Shown: positions 18,700 to 28,532, counted from the stretch's first letter. The stretch is DNA of 64,000 nt from Aridibacter famidurans (GCA_024103495.1 JAGFIQ010000050.1:1-64000); one strand, 5' to 3'. The notes: a model not told the origin generated them from the letters alone. Program-made: numbers and translations.

Positions 18700-19608
18700 T
18701 CAGTTCAGAGGGTCGTTATCTTCGACAAAGTCCGGGCGGCAATCGATCGAGAGCCTGCGCGAGCCGTTCGGATGCCAGAACTCGGTCCTCGAAGCGTGTA
18801 GGCACATCCGGCAGAATTCCCTTCCGCCGTACATATCGTCACCGATTATCGGGTGGCCGATCGCAGCCAGGTGGATCCTCAGCTGGTTAGTTCTGCCGGT
18901 CACCGCCTCCAGTTCAAGAAGCGTCGCATTGTCGCCTCTTTTCAGAACCTTGTACCGCGTCACGGACGGCTTCCCATCCTTCTGGACCTCCCACTTCTTC
19001 AGCTCCGCATTCCTGCCGACCGGAAGGTCTATCTCGCCCTCTTCATCGGCGACAAAGCCTTCGACGGCAGCGATGTACTCCTTTCTGAAATGCCCCCGCT
19101 TGAAATGCGAACATAGGATCCTCGAAGATCTCTGGCCCTTTGCCGCGATGAGCACGCCGGACGTCTCCCGGTCGAGCCTGTGGATCAGGTGCGGGCGGAT
19201 AAACTCGGACGATTCGGGGCGTTCGCGATTGAGGTAGAAGGTCATCGCGTTCAGCATCGTGCCGTTCCTTTCATAGTTCGTGGGGTGGACGAGCAATCCC
19301 GCAGGCTTGTTCACGACGAGCAACTCCGAGTCTTCGTACAGGACATCCAGAGGGATCTCTTCGGGGATCATCCCGGTCTCCCTCGATTCGTCGATCTCGA
19401 TCTCCACGAAATCGCCCGCCTTGACCAACTCGCCCGAGTTCGCTTCAAAGCCGTTCACCTCGCAACCGCCGTCTTTGACCACCGCGCGGAGATAGGCCTT
19501 GCTGAGCGAGCGGAAACGGTCGAACAGAAGCTCGTCAAGCCGCCGCCGATGGAACCTTGGTTCGACCTGAAACTGGTGTCTTGCCATTTGAAGGTAAAGG
19601 TTTATCAT
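18700..19608 (-). CDS. RluA-family pseudouridine synthase
   Basis: The product is up to 302 aa. An alternative ATG at 19587 gives 295 aa. An N-terminal S4 RNA-binding domain (LDELLFDRFRSLSKAYLRAVV) precedes the catalytic domain with HRLDRETSG at 143-151, where Asp146 is the catalytic residue, and RTNQLRIHLAAIGHPIIGD follows. Members isomerise uridines in 23S rRNA or tRNA, but RluC, RluD and other types cannot be told apart here. It is divergent from glnE with only 19 nt between the first possible starts. Confidence 0.88.
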   Translation of the reverse strand: MINLYLQMARHQFQVEPRFHRRRLDELLFDRFRSLSKAYLRAVVKDGGCEVNGFEANSGELVKAGDFVEIEIDESRETGMIPEEIPLDVLYEDSELLVVNKPAGLLVHPTNYERNGTMLNAMTFYLNRERPESSEFIRPHLIHRLDRETSGVLIAAKGQRSSRILCSHFKRGHFRKEYIAAVEGFVADEEGEIDLPVGRNAELKKWEVQKDGKPSVTRYKVLKRGDNATLLELEAVTGRTNQLRIHLAAIGHPIIGDDMYGGREFCRMCLHASRTEFWHPNGSRRLSIDCRPDFVEDNDPLN

Positions 19609-19627
19609 TTAAGCGACCCCGACCAAA

Positions 19628-22345
19628 ATGGAGAATATCGAGCCCCTCACAAGAGACCTGCCGGACCCTGCCAGCGCCGAAAGATTCTTTGCCGAGTTCT
19701 CTCAAAGACACCCATCCGAAGCCAGGCGGCTGGCGAAGGACAAGAGCCTTTTTTCGGACCTTCTGAGCGTTGCGTCGTACAGTCCCCTTCTTGCTTCAAC
19801 GACCCTGCAGAATCCCGAATACGCGAGGTGGCTCGGCCGCGAGCGTCGAGACCAGAAAGTGCGGGAAAAAGATGAACTCCTCGAATCACTGGCCCGGTTC
19901 GCGCTGACGCACACGCAGATCAAGCCTTCGGTGATGCTCTCGCGTTTCAGAAGGCGCGAGCTGATCCGAATCTTTCTGAAAGACATACGCGGGCTCGGAA
20001 CGATCGCAGAGCTTACCGAAGAGATTTCGAACCTTGCCGACGCGATCCTCGAATACGCCCTGCAGGTCTCCAGGCAGGAGCTCGACAATAGATTCGGAAT
20101 GCCGCTCCAAATCGATGACCACGGAAAGTCGGCAAGGGCGGAGTTCTGCGTTATAGCTTTGGGAAAGCTCGGTTCGAAAGAACTCAATTATTCGTCGGAC
20201 ATCGATCTGCTGTTCGTCTATTCAAGCGACGGAACGACATCCGGACAGGGATCGAAGGGAAAGGTCTCGAACAAACAGTACTTCGTTAAGCTTGCGGAGT
20301 TCGTATCGAAACTGGTCAGCGACCCGACGGGCGAAGGCGGCGCGTACCGGGTCGATCACAGGCTTAGGCCCCATGGCCGTGTCGGTTCCTTGGCGGTTTC
20401 GCTTGAAGAGGCTAAGTCTTATTACAGGGACTCGGCTCAGCTCTGGGAAAAACAGGTCCTGATCAGGAGCCGCAATTCCGCAGGCGACGGCGCCCTGTTT
20501 CAGGATTTCTACAAGGCTGTGGAACCAAGTGTATTTTCATCCGAAGAGACCGTCGAGAACGCCCTCGAGAACGTCCTTCGATCGAAACAGAAGATAGATC
20601 TGGAGAAGATCCGCCGGTCCGGCTTCGACGTCAAGCTCGGCGTAGGGGGGATCCGCGAGATCGAGTTCATCGCTCAGGCGCTTCAGCTGGCGTACGGCGC
20701 CGAAGATCGATGGCTCAGGGCGCCGCACACGCTGATCAGCCTTTCGAGGCTCGCCGACCGGGGACTCATCAGCGAAAAGGAGTTTACAAGGCTTCACCAG
20801 GCATATGTCTTCCTGAGAAAGGTCGAGCACAGGCTCCAGATGGAGCACGGCCTGCAGACGCATCTTGTCCCGGAAGACGAATCGCGCCGGGAACTTCTCG
20901 CCGCGCGGACGGGGCTCTCCGGAACAGTCGAGCTTGTCTCGGAGCTTAATAGGCACACTTCAATCGTAAGCAAGATCTTCAAACGGTTCTTCGATCGAAC
21001 AGAGTATGCCGAGATCGGCGATCCGAGGAAAGGAAAGCCGCGAAAGCGGCGGAAGACATCCGCGCCCCCGGAGTTTTCCCCCGATCCGGAAGCCCTTGAA
21101 GGGCTTCGGCCGGAAAAGATCGAGGTGCTGAACCTCCTCGATCTCTATGCACGGCCGTTCGCGCCGCTTCTTTGGTCGGGCGCTGTGAGTGTCAAAGAGA
21201 TCCCCTCGTGCGGCTCGGCCTTCGCTGGAAATGCTCCTCACGATGCGATGATGTCGGCCGCGGATCAGGCTTCTTCGGACTACGCGGCCCGGCTGGCGGG
21301 TCTCAGAAAGGAATGGTCGCGCCAGATGCTTTCGATCGTCATCGCCGATGTCTGCCGTACGATCGAGCTCAGAGAGGCGAAATCGATGCAGACCGAGCTC
21401 GCGGAAGCCTCGATCGCCGCCGCGGAAACCGTGGCGGCCTCGCGTCTCGAGGATCTGTTCGAAACGCCGGATTCAAAGCCTGTCTGGAACATCATCGGGC
21501 TCGGAAAACTGGGAGGCGGCGGAATGGACTACCATTCCGACCTCGACCTTCTGATCGTTTACGACGACGCATCCGCGCCTCCCGCCCAGGGAAAGACGCA
21601 CGGAGAATTCTATTCCAAGGCGGTCGAGATCTTCGTCACGGCTCTCTCCAGCCTCACCAGGGAAGGCTCGCTTTACAAGGTCGATCTGCGTTTGCGGCCG
21701 GACGGGAACAGCGGTTCGACCTCGATCGGGGTTTCGGCGCTATACGATTACTTCCGTGAACGCTCGGCCGTCTGGGAGTGGCTTGCTTATGTAAAGTCGC
21801 GCTCCGTCCTGTCTTCGGGCGGCTTTGACGGAGAGATCGAACGCGAACTGCGCCGGATCATACACGAACGGGCGACAGAGGTTCCCTCGGATGAACTGCG
21901 AAACGAGGCGTGGCGGATCCGGCATCGGCTCGAAACGGAAAAGTCAGGGGGCACGCGCGGCAAGTCGATCGATCTGAAATACGGCGAAGGAGGACTGCAG
22001 GACGTCTATTTCGCGATCCGCTATCTGCAGCTCGCGACAGGGCTCGCCGACGGCGAGGAGGACCGTTCGACGGGGCATACGCTGGAGAGGCTTCTCGATG
22101 CAGGTTCGATTTCGGAAGCGAACTTCGAGGCGCTTTCGGAAGGCTACAGGTTCCTGAGCGCGCTCGATCACAATATACGGCTCACGGTGGGCCGGTCGAC
22201 TCTGGTCCCGCTTGGAAACGTTCCGGTGCTGGACCTGATAGCCGAGAGGATGTCTTTGGGATCACACGGAAAAGTGATCGAAGAACTGGCATCGCATAGA
22301 CTCGCGGTTCGAGATGCGTTCGAGTCCATACTGAAACCCCGCTGA
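19628..22345 (+). CDS. glnE: Bifunctional glutamine synthetase adenylyltransferase/deadenylase
   Basis: The 905-aa product has the two-nucleotidyltransferase layout of GlnE. The N-terminal half carries SSDIDLLFVY near 188-197 (removal of AMP from glutamine synthetase). The C-terminal half carries GGGGMDYHSDLDLLIVYDD near 625-645 (adenylylation). Each is followed by an Arg-rich VDLRLRP or VDHRLRP strand, and the PII-responsive linker lies between. It adjusts glutamine synthetase to nitrogen status. The length is slightly below the ~950 aa of enterobacterial GlnE. No nitrogen genes adjoin it, although glutamate dehydrogenase lies 2.6 kb downstream. Confidence 0.93.
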   Translation: MENIEPLTRDLPDPASAERFFAEFSQRHPSEARRLAKDKSLFSDLLSVASYSPLLASTTLQNPEYARWLGRERRDQKVREKDELLESLARFALTHTQIKPSVMLSRFRRRELIRIFLKDIRGLGTIAELTEEISNLADAILEYALQVSRQELDNRFGMPLQIDDHGKSARAEFCVIALGKLGSKELNYSSDIDLLFVYSSDGTTSGQGSKGKVSNKQYFVKLAEFVSKLVSDPTGEGGAYRVDHRLRPHGRVGSLAVSLEEAKSYYRDSAQLWEKQVLIRSRNSAGDGALFQDFYKAVEPSVFSSEETVENALENVLRSKQKIDLEKIRRSGFDVKLGVGGIREIEFIAQALQLAYGAEDRWLRAPHTLISLSRLADRGLISEKEFTRLHQAYVFLRKVEHRLQMEHGLQTHLVPEDESRRELLAARTGLSGTVELVSELNRHTSIVSKIFKRFFDRTEYAEIGDPRKGKPRKRRKTSAPPEFSPDPEALEGLRPEKIEVLNLLDLYARPFAPLLWSGAVSVKEIPSCGSAFAGNAPHDAMMSAADQASSDYAARLAGLRKEWSRQMLSIVIADVCRTIELREAKSMQTELAEASIAAAETVAASRLEDLFETPDSKPVWNIIGLGKLGGGGMDYHSDLDLLIVYDDASAPPAQGKTHGEFYSKAVEIFVTALSSLTREGSLYKVDLRLRPDGNSGSTSIGVSALYDYFRERSAVWEWLAYVKSRSVLSSGGFDGEIERELRRIIHERATEVPSDELRNEAWRIRHRLETEKSGGTRGKSIDLKYGEGGLQDVYFAIRYLQLATGLADGEEDRSTGHTLERLLDAGSISEANFEALSEGYRFLSALDHNIRLTVGRSTLVPLGNVPVLDLIAERMSLGSHGKVIEELASHRLAVRDAFESILKPR

Positions 22346-22354
22346 TCTCCTTGC

Positions 22355-22564
22355 TTATGCCTTGTCCGCCGGCAGAAGGGCCGGGTGGAGACACCTTGCA
22401 CAAAAAACGATCTCGGCACTGTGAAAATCCACGATTTCCGTCAGCCTCTTCGCCACAAGCTTCTGATCCTCCGACATCTCATCGCCGGCAATGAACTTCG
22501 CGCTCCCGCAGTTCGAGCAGTGTCGCCCGGACCAATCGCCTCGTTGATTTTGCTTTTTGTCCAT
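22355..22564 (-). CDS. Small zinc-ribbon protein
   Basis: The 69-aa product has CSNCG near 17-21 and CARC near 56-59, a probable zinc ribbon, and otherwise resembles no family I recognise. The frame is open back to 22672, but a start there would leave only 2 nt to the divergent gene, so the internal ATG at 22564 is preferred. No strong ribosome-binding site is seen. It converges with glnE with a 9-nt gap. Confidence 0.45.
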   Translation of the reverse strand: MDKKQNQRGDWSGRHCSNCGSAKFIAGDEMSEDQKLVAKRLTEIVDFHSAEIVFCARCLHPALLPADKA

Positions 22565-22674
22565 CTGGTAATAGAATTTCAGTTTATCCAGGAAGGCCGC
22601 ACTGCGCGGTACGAACCCTGTTACCGACAGCCCGGGCAACCGCACGTCCCGATTCCATTTCTGAACCTTCACTT

Positions 22675-23160
22675 ATGTTCAAGGTCCGAGCTGACTTCAG
22701 CGAAACATTCGAGATCAACGCGGGTTTCGACCGTGTGCGCGATTTTTTCGCGGACATCACCAACTTCATCGAGTATATGCCAAGCATCGAGTCGATCCAT
22801 ACCGACTCGAAGGGTGTGACGTACTGGAAGATTCGCGCCGATATTCCGTTCGTGGGCTCGTTCGTCGAACGGTTTCCCGTCCGCGAGACCGAGAACAGCG
22901 ACGAACGGGTGGAGTGGGCGCCGGTCGAGATCGAGCGATACAACCTGCTCAGGTATGCGGCGGATTTCCTTCCCAAGTCCGGCCGTTCGACCCTGGTCCA
23001 GTTCTCCCAGAACATAGAGCTCAGACGAGAATCGGCGTCCGATCTTCACGTACTGGCGGGCCTTGTGGGCGAAAAGCTGATCGGGACCGAAATGACCCGC
23101 CGTGTCGGCCATATGTTAAACTCGTTCATAGAGAACGCGCGGCAGAAGCTCGAGAGCTAG
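22675..23160 (+). CDS. SRPBCC/COQ10-like START-domain protein
   Basis: The 161-aa product fits one START/SRPBCC helix-grip fold. ADFSETFEINAGFDRVRDFFADITNF is the family opening, long beta strands follow, and the C-terminal helix MTRRVGHMLNSFIENARQKLE closes the pocket. Members bind hydrophobic ligands such as quinones or lipids. There is no signal peptide. The ligand is not known and neighbouring genes give no clue. Confidence 0.65.
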   Translation: MFKVRADFSETFEINAGFDRVRDFFADITNFIEYMPSIESIHTDSKGVTYWKIRADIPFVGSFVERFPVRETENSDERVEWAPVEIERYNLLRYAADFLPKSGRSTLVQFSQNIELRRESASDLHVLAGLVGEKLIGTEMTRRVGHMLNSFIENARQKLES

Positions 23161-23348
23161 GCCGCCTTCGATTCCTCCTCCCGACCTCCGTTCAGCACTC
23201 CTTCTGCACGGATATAACGCAAACCCCTTTCGATATCGTGTGTTGAAGAGGCACATTCCGCCCTGCGACGCTGCATTCTGCGCGGCGGCACGGATATTGC
23301 GCCTCCCATTCCCCGCAATCACTTGATTCTTCAAAACGGAGATAAGTC

Positions 23349-23963
23349 ATGAACCGCTTCACAAGGATCGTTTGTTTCATACTGGTAGTATCTGCCCTAA
23401 TGCTGCTGGCGTTCGGAAACCAGGTCAGATCACAGTTCCCGGGATTCGGCGGAGGCTCGAAGGCGGCCGCGGAAAGGATCTCCGGGGACCGATTCACGGT
23501 ATCGTTGAAGACCGACAAAGGCGCCAACGTATACGGCACCCGCGGAGTTTCGAAGGAGATGCTCGACGCGATCGACAAGGGCCTGACCGAGCTGTTCGCC
23601 ATCGCGAAGAACCGCGAGAATCGATTCACGAGGTCGCTCCGGCACAGGGACTACACGATCTTCGTCGGAAACGCCGACCGGACCAAAGACGCAAACGGCG
23701 CATACTCACCCGACATCGCAGTCGCCGCTGCACAGTATGCGGGAACGAAGTACGACAAGGGCGGATACATTTACGCCGCAGGAATGGTGATATCGCCTTC
23801 GGGCAGGTCATTCCTGATCGCCGAACACACCCGCGATTTTGAACGAGTCTCGCGAGTGGTCAGATACGAAGGAGAGCACATCGTGCTGTACCACAACGAC
23901 CGTTCCAGATTCCGCAACACGATGGATCACAGTCGGGGAGGCGGGCATCCCATTCTGAAATAG
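23349..23963 (+). CDS. Secreted protein of unknown function
   Basis: The 204-aa product starts after ACGGAGATAAG and opens with a signal peptide (1-28, ending VRSQ). A Gly-rich FPGFGGGSKAAA stretch follows, then a mixed alpha/beta domain containing MLDAIDKGLTELFAIAKNRE and DYTIFVGNADR. A late EGEHIVLYHNDR and a HSRGGGHP tail are His-rich. No family was recognised. It stands alone between a 188-nt gap and an intrinsic terminator. Confidence 0.6.
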   Translation: MNRFTRIVCFILVVSALMLLAFGNQVRSQFPGFGGGSKAAAERISGDRFTVSLKTDKGANVYGTRGVSKEMLDAIDKGLTELFAIAKNRENRFTRSLRHRDYTIFVGNADRTKDANGAYSPDIAVAAAQYAGTKYDKGGYIYAAGMVISPSGRSFLIAEHTRDFERVSRVVRYEGEHIVLYHNDRSRFRNTMDHSRGGGHPILK

Positions 23964-23987
23964 CCGGGAAATTCAACCATCAACCGG

Positions 23988-24021
23988 GGCCGTCCTTTTA
24001 CTGGGACGGCCTTTGTATTTT
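23988..24021 (+). terminator. Intrinsic terminator after the 23349 gene
   Basis: GGCCGTCC (23988-23995) pairs with GGGACGGCC (24003-24011) and is followed by the T-rich run tttgtattttt. Confidence 0.85.
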
Positions 24022-24052
24022 TGGCCCCGGACCGACCGCGATCCGCCGTCGC

Positions 24053-24082
24053 TTTCGAAATCTCACGGTTTGAAGTTAGACT
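24053..24082 (+). promoter_or_regulatory. Possible promoter of the 24141 SDR
   Basis: TTTCGA (24053-24058) and TAGACT (24077-24082) are spaced 18 nt apart, and a ggggggatt ribosome-binding site follows before the ATG at 24141. Confidence 0.4.
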
Positions 24083-24140
24083 CAGCCAAACGATCGAGTT
24101 CGCGCCAGCCTTTGGACGCGAGATTTGGGGGGATTTTCGA

Positions 24141-24926
24141 ATGAACATCATGAACGGAAGGGTGGCGATCGTGACCGGAAGTACCGCCGGTATCGGATAC
24201 GCGATCGCCGAACAGCTCGCGAGGGCAGGTGCAAGCGTCGTCGTCAACGGCAGGACCGCCGAGACGCTGAAGGAAGCGGAAAGCGGGATCGAGATGCTGG
24301 GCGGGAAGGTCCTGGGAATCCAGGCCGATGCGACGAACGAGTCGGACATTAAGACCATCATCCACGAAACCGTAGGTTATTTCGGCCACATCGACATTTT
24401 GATCAACAACGCTGCGACGGTAGGAGTCGGTTACTCGGTTGACAATATGCCGAACGAGGTCTGGACGGACGTGCTCGATGCCAATCTGACATCGGTTTTC
24501 TTGTGCTGCAAGCACGCGATCCCGCAGATCAAGCAGTCGGAGTTCGGCCGGATCATCAATATTGGCGGGCTTTCTGGAAAGAACCCGCTCCCGTTCGCGG
24601 CCGCAGACGCGGTTTCGAAAGCGGGGATCCTGGCGTTGACGAGAGTCCTTGCGGCGGAGCTCGGATACTACAATGTCACGGTAAACACGGTGATCCCGGG
24701 GTTCCAGCCGGACACCGAGACCGGAAAGAAGTTCAACGAAGGGCTCGCCGAAGCATTTAACATCACGCCGAAGGAATCCATCGAAGCGACCCGTTCGCGA
24801 ACGCTGCTGAAGCGATTTGAAACACTCGACGAGATCGCCAAGACTGTGCTCTTCTTGTGCTCCGACGCGGGAGGCGCGATCACAGGCCAGGACCTCAACG
24901 TGAACTGCGGACTCGCCACGCACTAA
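24141..24926 (+). CDS. Short-chain dehydrogenase-like protein lacking catalytic Ser and Tyr
   Basis: The ATG at 24141 follows a GGGGGGA ribosome-binding site and starts the fold at once. The 261-aa product has the NAD(P) motif TGSTAGIG (12-19) and the structural Asn in ILINNAA. Where classical SDRs have a catalytic Ser, in GRIINIGS, this protein has GRIINIGG (Gly143). Where they have YxxxK, it has DAVSK (Asp156, Lys160). Lysine is kept but Ser and Tyr are gone. It may bind nucleotide without reducing a carbonyl, or use other residues. The intact SDR at 39379 is a useful contrast. Confidence 0.85.
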   Translation: MNIMNGRVAIVTGSTAGIGYAIAEQLARAGASVVVNGRTAETLKEAESGIEMLGGKVLGIQADATNESDIKTIIHETVGYFGHIDILINNAATVGVGYSVDNMPNEVWTDVLDANLTSVFLCCKHAIPQIKQSEFGRIINIGGLSGKNPLPFAAADAVSKAGILALTRVLAAELGYYNVTVNTVIPGFQPDTETGKKFNEGLAEAFNITPKESIEATRSRTLLKRFETLDEIAKTVLFLCSDAGGAITGQDLNVNCGLATH

Positions 24927-24961
24927 AAAAAGGCCGGACATCCAAACGGTCCGGCCTTTTT
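24927..24961. terminator. Bidirectional terminator between the SDR and gdhA
   Basis: AAAAAGGCCGGAC (24927-24939) pairs with GTCCGGCCTTTTT (24949-24961) around a 9-nt loop. It gives a U-run on both strands and serves the two convergent genes. Confidence 0.92.
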
Positions 24962-24979
24962 CTCGTGAACAACCGCTTT

Positions 24980-26401
24980 TTACGGGAAGATCCCGAGCTC
25001 GTGATAACAGAGCGCGACCTTGTCGATCGCGTTGACGAAAGCCGCGGTCCTCAGGTTTTCCACCTTCGGATTGCTCTTGAAGATCTCTCGCGTGTGCTGA
25101 TACGCGCTGATCATCGTTTCCTCAAGTCCCGAATACACAAGATCCGCCTCGTCGGCGCCCCTCGCGACGGAAGCCCTTTCTTCCTTGGTCAGGGTGCGTC
25201 CCGTCTCGCGTTCGACGATCGAAAGGATGCGGTCGTAGGCGCCCTGCTCGAACCGCTTGCCCATACGGCCGAACCGCACGTGCGAGAGGTTCTTCAGCCA
25301 TTCGAAGTACGAGACCGTAACGCCCCCTGCATTGAGATAGACGTCGGGAATTATCATCACTCCCTTCTCTTCGAGTATCTGCTCGGCATCCGCCGTCACG
25401 GGGCCGTTCGCGGCCTCGCCGATGATCTTGGCTCTGATTCGCGGAGCGTTCTCTTTCGTGATCTGGTTCTCGAGCGCGGCCGGGATGAGGATGTCGCATT
25501 CGAGCTCAAGCGCGTCCTCTCTCTTCTCGAGGGCGGTCGAGCCGTCAAACCCGACGATCGATCCCGTCTCTTTCCTGAACGCCATCAGCGCTTCCAGATC
25601 TATCCCATCCTGTTTGTGGATACCGCCCTCGTATTCCGCGACGCCTATCAGTTTCGCACCGTGCTCGGTGCAGAACTTCGCAGCGTAGTATCCCACGTTG
25701 CCGAGCCCCTGGATAACGAACGTTTTGCCTTCGAGCCCCGGCTCGAAACCGAGCTTGTCCATATCCTCTTTGATCGAGCAGGCCTCGCGGAGGCCGTAGA
25801 AGGTGCCGAGCCCCGTCGCTTCCGTTCTTCCGCGGATCCCGCCCTGGGCGATCGATTTCCCTGTCACGCATCCGAGCGCATCGATTTGCTCGCCGTGAAA
25901 GGCGAGGTACGTGTCAGCTATCCAGGCCATCTCCCGCGAGCCCGTTCCGTAGTCCGGCGCGGGAACATCGACCGCCGGCCCGATAAAATTCTTGCGGATC
26001 AGCTCCGTCGTATAGCGTCGCGTGATTCGCTCGAGCTCGTCGACCGTAAAATCACGTGGGCTGATCTGGATCGCGCCCTTCGCGCCTCCGAACGGCACAT
26101 CGACGATTGCGCATTTGTAAGTCATAAGCGTCGCAAGCGCGATCACTTCGGACTCACTGGCGTGCATCGAGTATCTGATCCCGCCCTTGACCGGCAGCTT
26201 GTGGTGGCTGTGTTCCGCGCGCCATCCGTTGATCACACGGTAGCTGTCGCCCTTGCGGATCGGAAACTGGAATGAATAAACGCTGTTGCAGATCTTTATC
26301 TGCTTCAGCAGGCCTTCGGGATGCGAGGTCGCGGCCGCCGCCTTGTCAAAGTAGCGGTCGACGCTCGCCAGAAAATCGCGTCCTTCTTGTTCTGCACTCA
26401 T
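24980..26401 (-). CDS. gdhA: Glu/Leu/Phe/Val dehydrogenase (glutamate dehydrogenase)
   Basis: The 473-aa product has PVKGGIRY (Lys72, substrate binding) and [18 protein letters not shown] with the catalytic Lys96. A Rossmann domain follows with [15 protein letters not shown] and [11 protein letters not shown]. The start has an AAGGAAG ribosome-binding site. It interconverts glutamate and 2-oxoglutarate plus ammonia in the cytosol. Glutamate is the most likely substrate, though the family includes amino-acid dehydrogenases with other preferences. It converges on the SDR across a shared terminator. Confidence 0.92.
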   Translation of the reverse strand: MSAEQEGRDFLASVDRYFDKAAAATSHPEGLLKQIKICNSVYSFQFPIRKGDSYRVINGWRAEHSHHKLPVKGGIRYSMHASESEVIALATLMTYKCAIVDVPFGGAKGAIQISPRDFTVDELERITRRYTTELIRKNFIGPAVDVPAPDYGTGSREMAWIADTYLAFHGEQIDALGCVTGKSIAQGGIRGRTEATGLGTFYGLREACSIKEDMDKLGFEPGLEGKTFVIQGLGNVGYYAAKFCTEHGAKLIGVAEYEGGIHKQDGIDLEALMAFRKETGSIVGFDGSTALEKREDALELECDILIPAALENQITKENAPRIRAKIIGEAANGPVTADAEQILEEKGVMIIPDVYLNAGGVTVSYFEWLKNLSHVRFGRMGKRFEQGAYDRILSIVERETGRTLTKEERASVARGADEADLVYSGLEETMISAYQHTREIFKSNPKVENLRTAAFVNAIDKVALCYHELGIFP

Positions 26402-26489
26402 AGGTGTCTTCCTTGGTTCGTTGTTAAATTACGATCGATCTTTGTGGATCATATAGAAAATCTCTTTCGGCCGCATATGCGCGGCTTCG

Positions 26490-28256
26490 CTATCTTCTGA
26501 GAAAGATCTGAAAAGTGTCGGGAAGGTCCTCTCCTTCGACGATCCCCGTAGCCAGCCGCTCTTCAGAGACCTTGTACTCCTCAATGAGAATTCGCTTTAC
26601 CGCCTCCATTCTCTCATTCGTAAGCTCTTCGTTCGAATCCACGGTACGTATCATCACCCTTAGCCTGAGTGCCGGGTGCGCCTGGAGCGACGCCGCGGCG
26701 CTGCGAAGAAGGTCCTGCGACGCCTGTTCGAGTTCCGGGCTGTTCCGACGGAACGAGATCTCTTCGACCTCCGACGAGATGCGGTTGAAAGAGAGGCTTA
26801 AGTTCGGGATCGAGAGACGCCTGCGCATCTCGGTCAGCAAGAGAGCCTTTCCGTCGTTCTCTATGTCCCTGGGGCTTAAGTAATTGATCTGGAAGTTCGT
26901 GACCCTGTCGGGCCGTATGCCGATGCTGTAATCGATCATCTGCGCCGGCTGCGGGAGTTCCATCTGCTCGATCGCGGATCCCACCTCCTGCAGGAACAGA
27001 TTCTGGGTCTGCAGAATGGTGAGCGGAGTCGGTGTCGTCTCGATCACAGGAGAGAACTGCTCCCGCGCCGAGGTCGGAATCTCGACCAGCTGAAGGCTGA
27101 TGTTCTCCGGATCGCGTTTCAGTGCTTCAGCGACCCTCCGAACGAACTCGGTCCGTTCCGCCTGTGTATAGCCCACGTTGTCGAATACCCTCAGAAAGAG
27201 CTCGATCTGGTCTCCCTTAACATCCACCCTAAGCTCGTCCAGATAGCTTCTTACATTGCCCTCCGAACCTTCAGCATAAGGCTTCCATTCTCGACGGACC
27301 GCAGCTTCGATTTCGTTTTTCGCCTGCTTTGCAGAGATCTGGTCCCGGAGGTTAGCGTACGAGCGGCTTAGCGGTATCGAGATCAGGAGCAGCGGCAGGA
27401 GGATCATCAGCAAGCGAAGCGAAAAACTGCGGATCTGCCTCGCACGTTCAAGGGTGGGAAAATTGGAGATCAGCTTGCGCCAGAAGAGGTTTTCACGGTC
27501 GGTGCTTTTCCAAAGTTCGACTTTCTCTCTGACCTTGGCGGTGTCAATTCTGAGCAGAATAAAGACTATCATCGCGGTGAACGTTATCGCGACGAGGTTG
27601 GTAAGAAACAGCAATGCACCACCGGCGGCCGTCGAAAGACCGACTTCCGAATTAAAGCCGATCAGACCGATCCCGAATCCGACCACGCAAAGCGGGGGCA
27701 TCAATGCCACGGCGATCGCGACGCCGGGAATCGAAGTTACGACCCCCCTCACCTGACGGCAAGTCGCGATCGAACCGATCGCACCCGAGAAAAGAGCGAT
27801 CACAAGGTCGATCAGATTGGGCGAAGTGCGAGCGACTATCTCCGGCTGAAGGTCTTTGAACGGCAAAAACGCGACAAGGATTGTCGCGAACATTATCGCC
27901 GCAAAAGATGCCAGGAACACATTGGCAGCGGATCTGAATGCAAGTATCAGATCTCCGGAAGCCAGTGAAAGGCCGCTCGAAAGGATCGGACCCATCAGAG
28001 GTGAGATAAGCATCGCACCGATAATTACGGCGGAGCTGTTCTGAATCAGCCCGAGCGTCGCGATGCCGGCGGAAAAGATGATCTGGAGCCAGTAAACGAC
28101 ATCTCTGAGCGTTGCCGACTTTGAGAGCTCTACATAGAGCTCGACCTTCCTGTCGGTGCTCACGTCCAGAGCCGCCGCAAACTTGTCGCGGAACCGCCTC
28201 CAAAAACGTGCGATCTTGATCAGAAACCGGAAGCGCTGTAGGTTCTCCTGTTCCAT
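26490..28256 (-). CDS. DUF389 membrane protein with C-terminal OmpA-like region
   Basis: In the 588-aa product residues ~45-320 contain about six membrane segments with the DUF389 signatures IQNSSAVIIGAMLISPLMGPI and ALMPPLCVVGFGI. The last ~250 residues are soluble. Their end (LRLRVMIRTVDSNEELTNER, then MEAVKRILIEEYKV and a late GED) resembles the OmpA-type beta-alpha-beta fold. Fusion of the two is unusual. DUF389 proteins are thought to be transport-related, but the substrate is unknown. Confidence 0.75.
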   Translation of the reverse strand: MEQENLQRFRFLIKIARFWRRFRDKFAAALDVSTDRKVELYVELSKSATLRDVVYWLQIIFSAGIATLGLIQNSSAVIIGAMLISPLMGPILSSGLSLASGDLILAFRSAANVFLASFAAIMFATILVAFLPFKDLQPEIVARTSPNLIDLVIALFSGAIGSIATCRQVRGVVTSIPGVAIAVALMPPLCVVGFGIGLIGFNSEVGLSTAAGGALLFLTNLVAITFTAMIVFILLRIDTAKVREKVELWKSTDRENLFWRKLISNFPTLERARQIRSFSLRLLMILLPLLLISIPLSRSYANLRDQISAKQAKNEIEAAVRREWKPYAEGSEGNVRSYLDELRVDVKGDQIELFLRVFDNVGYTQAERTEFVRRVAEALKRDPENISLQLVEIPTSAREQFSPVIETTPTPLTILQTQNLFLQEVGSAIEQMELPQPAQMIDYSIGIRPDRVTNFQINYLSPRDIENDGKALLLTEMRRRLSIPNLSLSFNRISSEVEEISFRRNSPELEQASQDLLRSAAASLQAHPALRLRVMIRTVDSNEELTNERMEAVKRILIEEYKVSEERLATGIVEGEDLPDTFQIFLRR

Positions 28257-28285
28257 ACGAAGCGGAAGCCGCCTGAGGCCCTATA

Positions 28286-28315
28286 TATTTACTCAATAAG
28301 GCCGATGATGGTCAA
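28286..28315 (-). promoter_or_regulatory. Possible promoter of the DUF389 gene
   Basis: On the minus strand TTGACC (28310-28315) and TAAATA (28286-28291) are spaced 18 nt apart, about 30 nt before the ATG. Confidence 0.45.
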
Positions 28316-28532
28316 ACGAGCATCGCTCTTAGACTCGCGCAAGACAGGATTTGTCCCGGCCTTTATCCGAAAACGCCTTTGCCGCGTCTTCGATCCAGGC
28401 CTGTTTCGTACCTGCATTTCGATCGATCCTCCGGAACAATCGGCGCCGAGCACGGTCGTTAGGCTGTGCGGCGCACGCCGCGTCCTCTCGACCCTTTCAT
28501 TACGGCACCGGGTTTTAACTTAGGAGGATGAT

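Noticed and set aside
24857..26275. 472-aa plus-strand frame
   Set aside because: It is antisense to glutamate dehydrogenase and crosses a strong terminator.
28305..28523. 72-aa frame ahead of the TonB gene
   Set aside because: It has no ribosome-binding site, no domain and overlaps the DUF389 promoter region.
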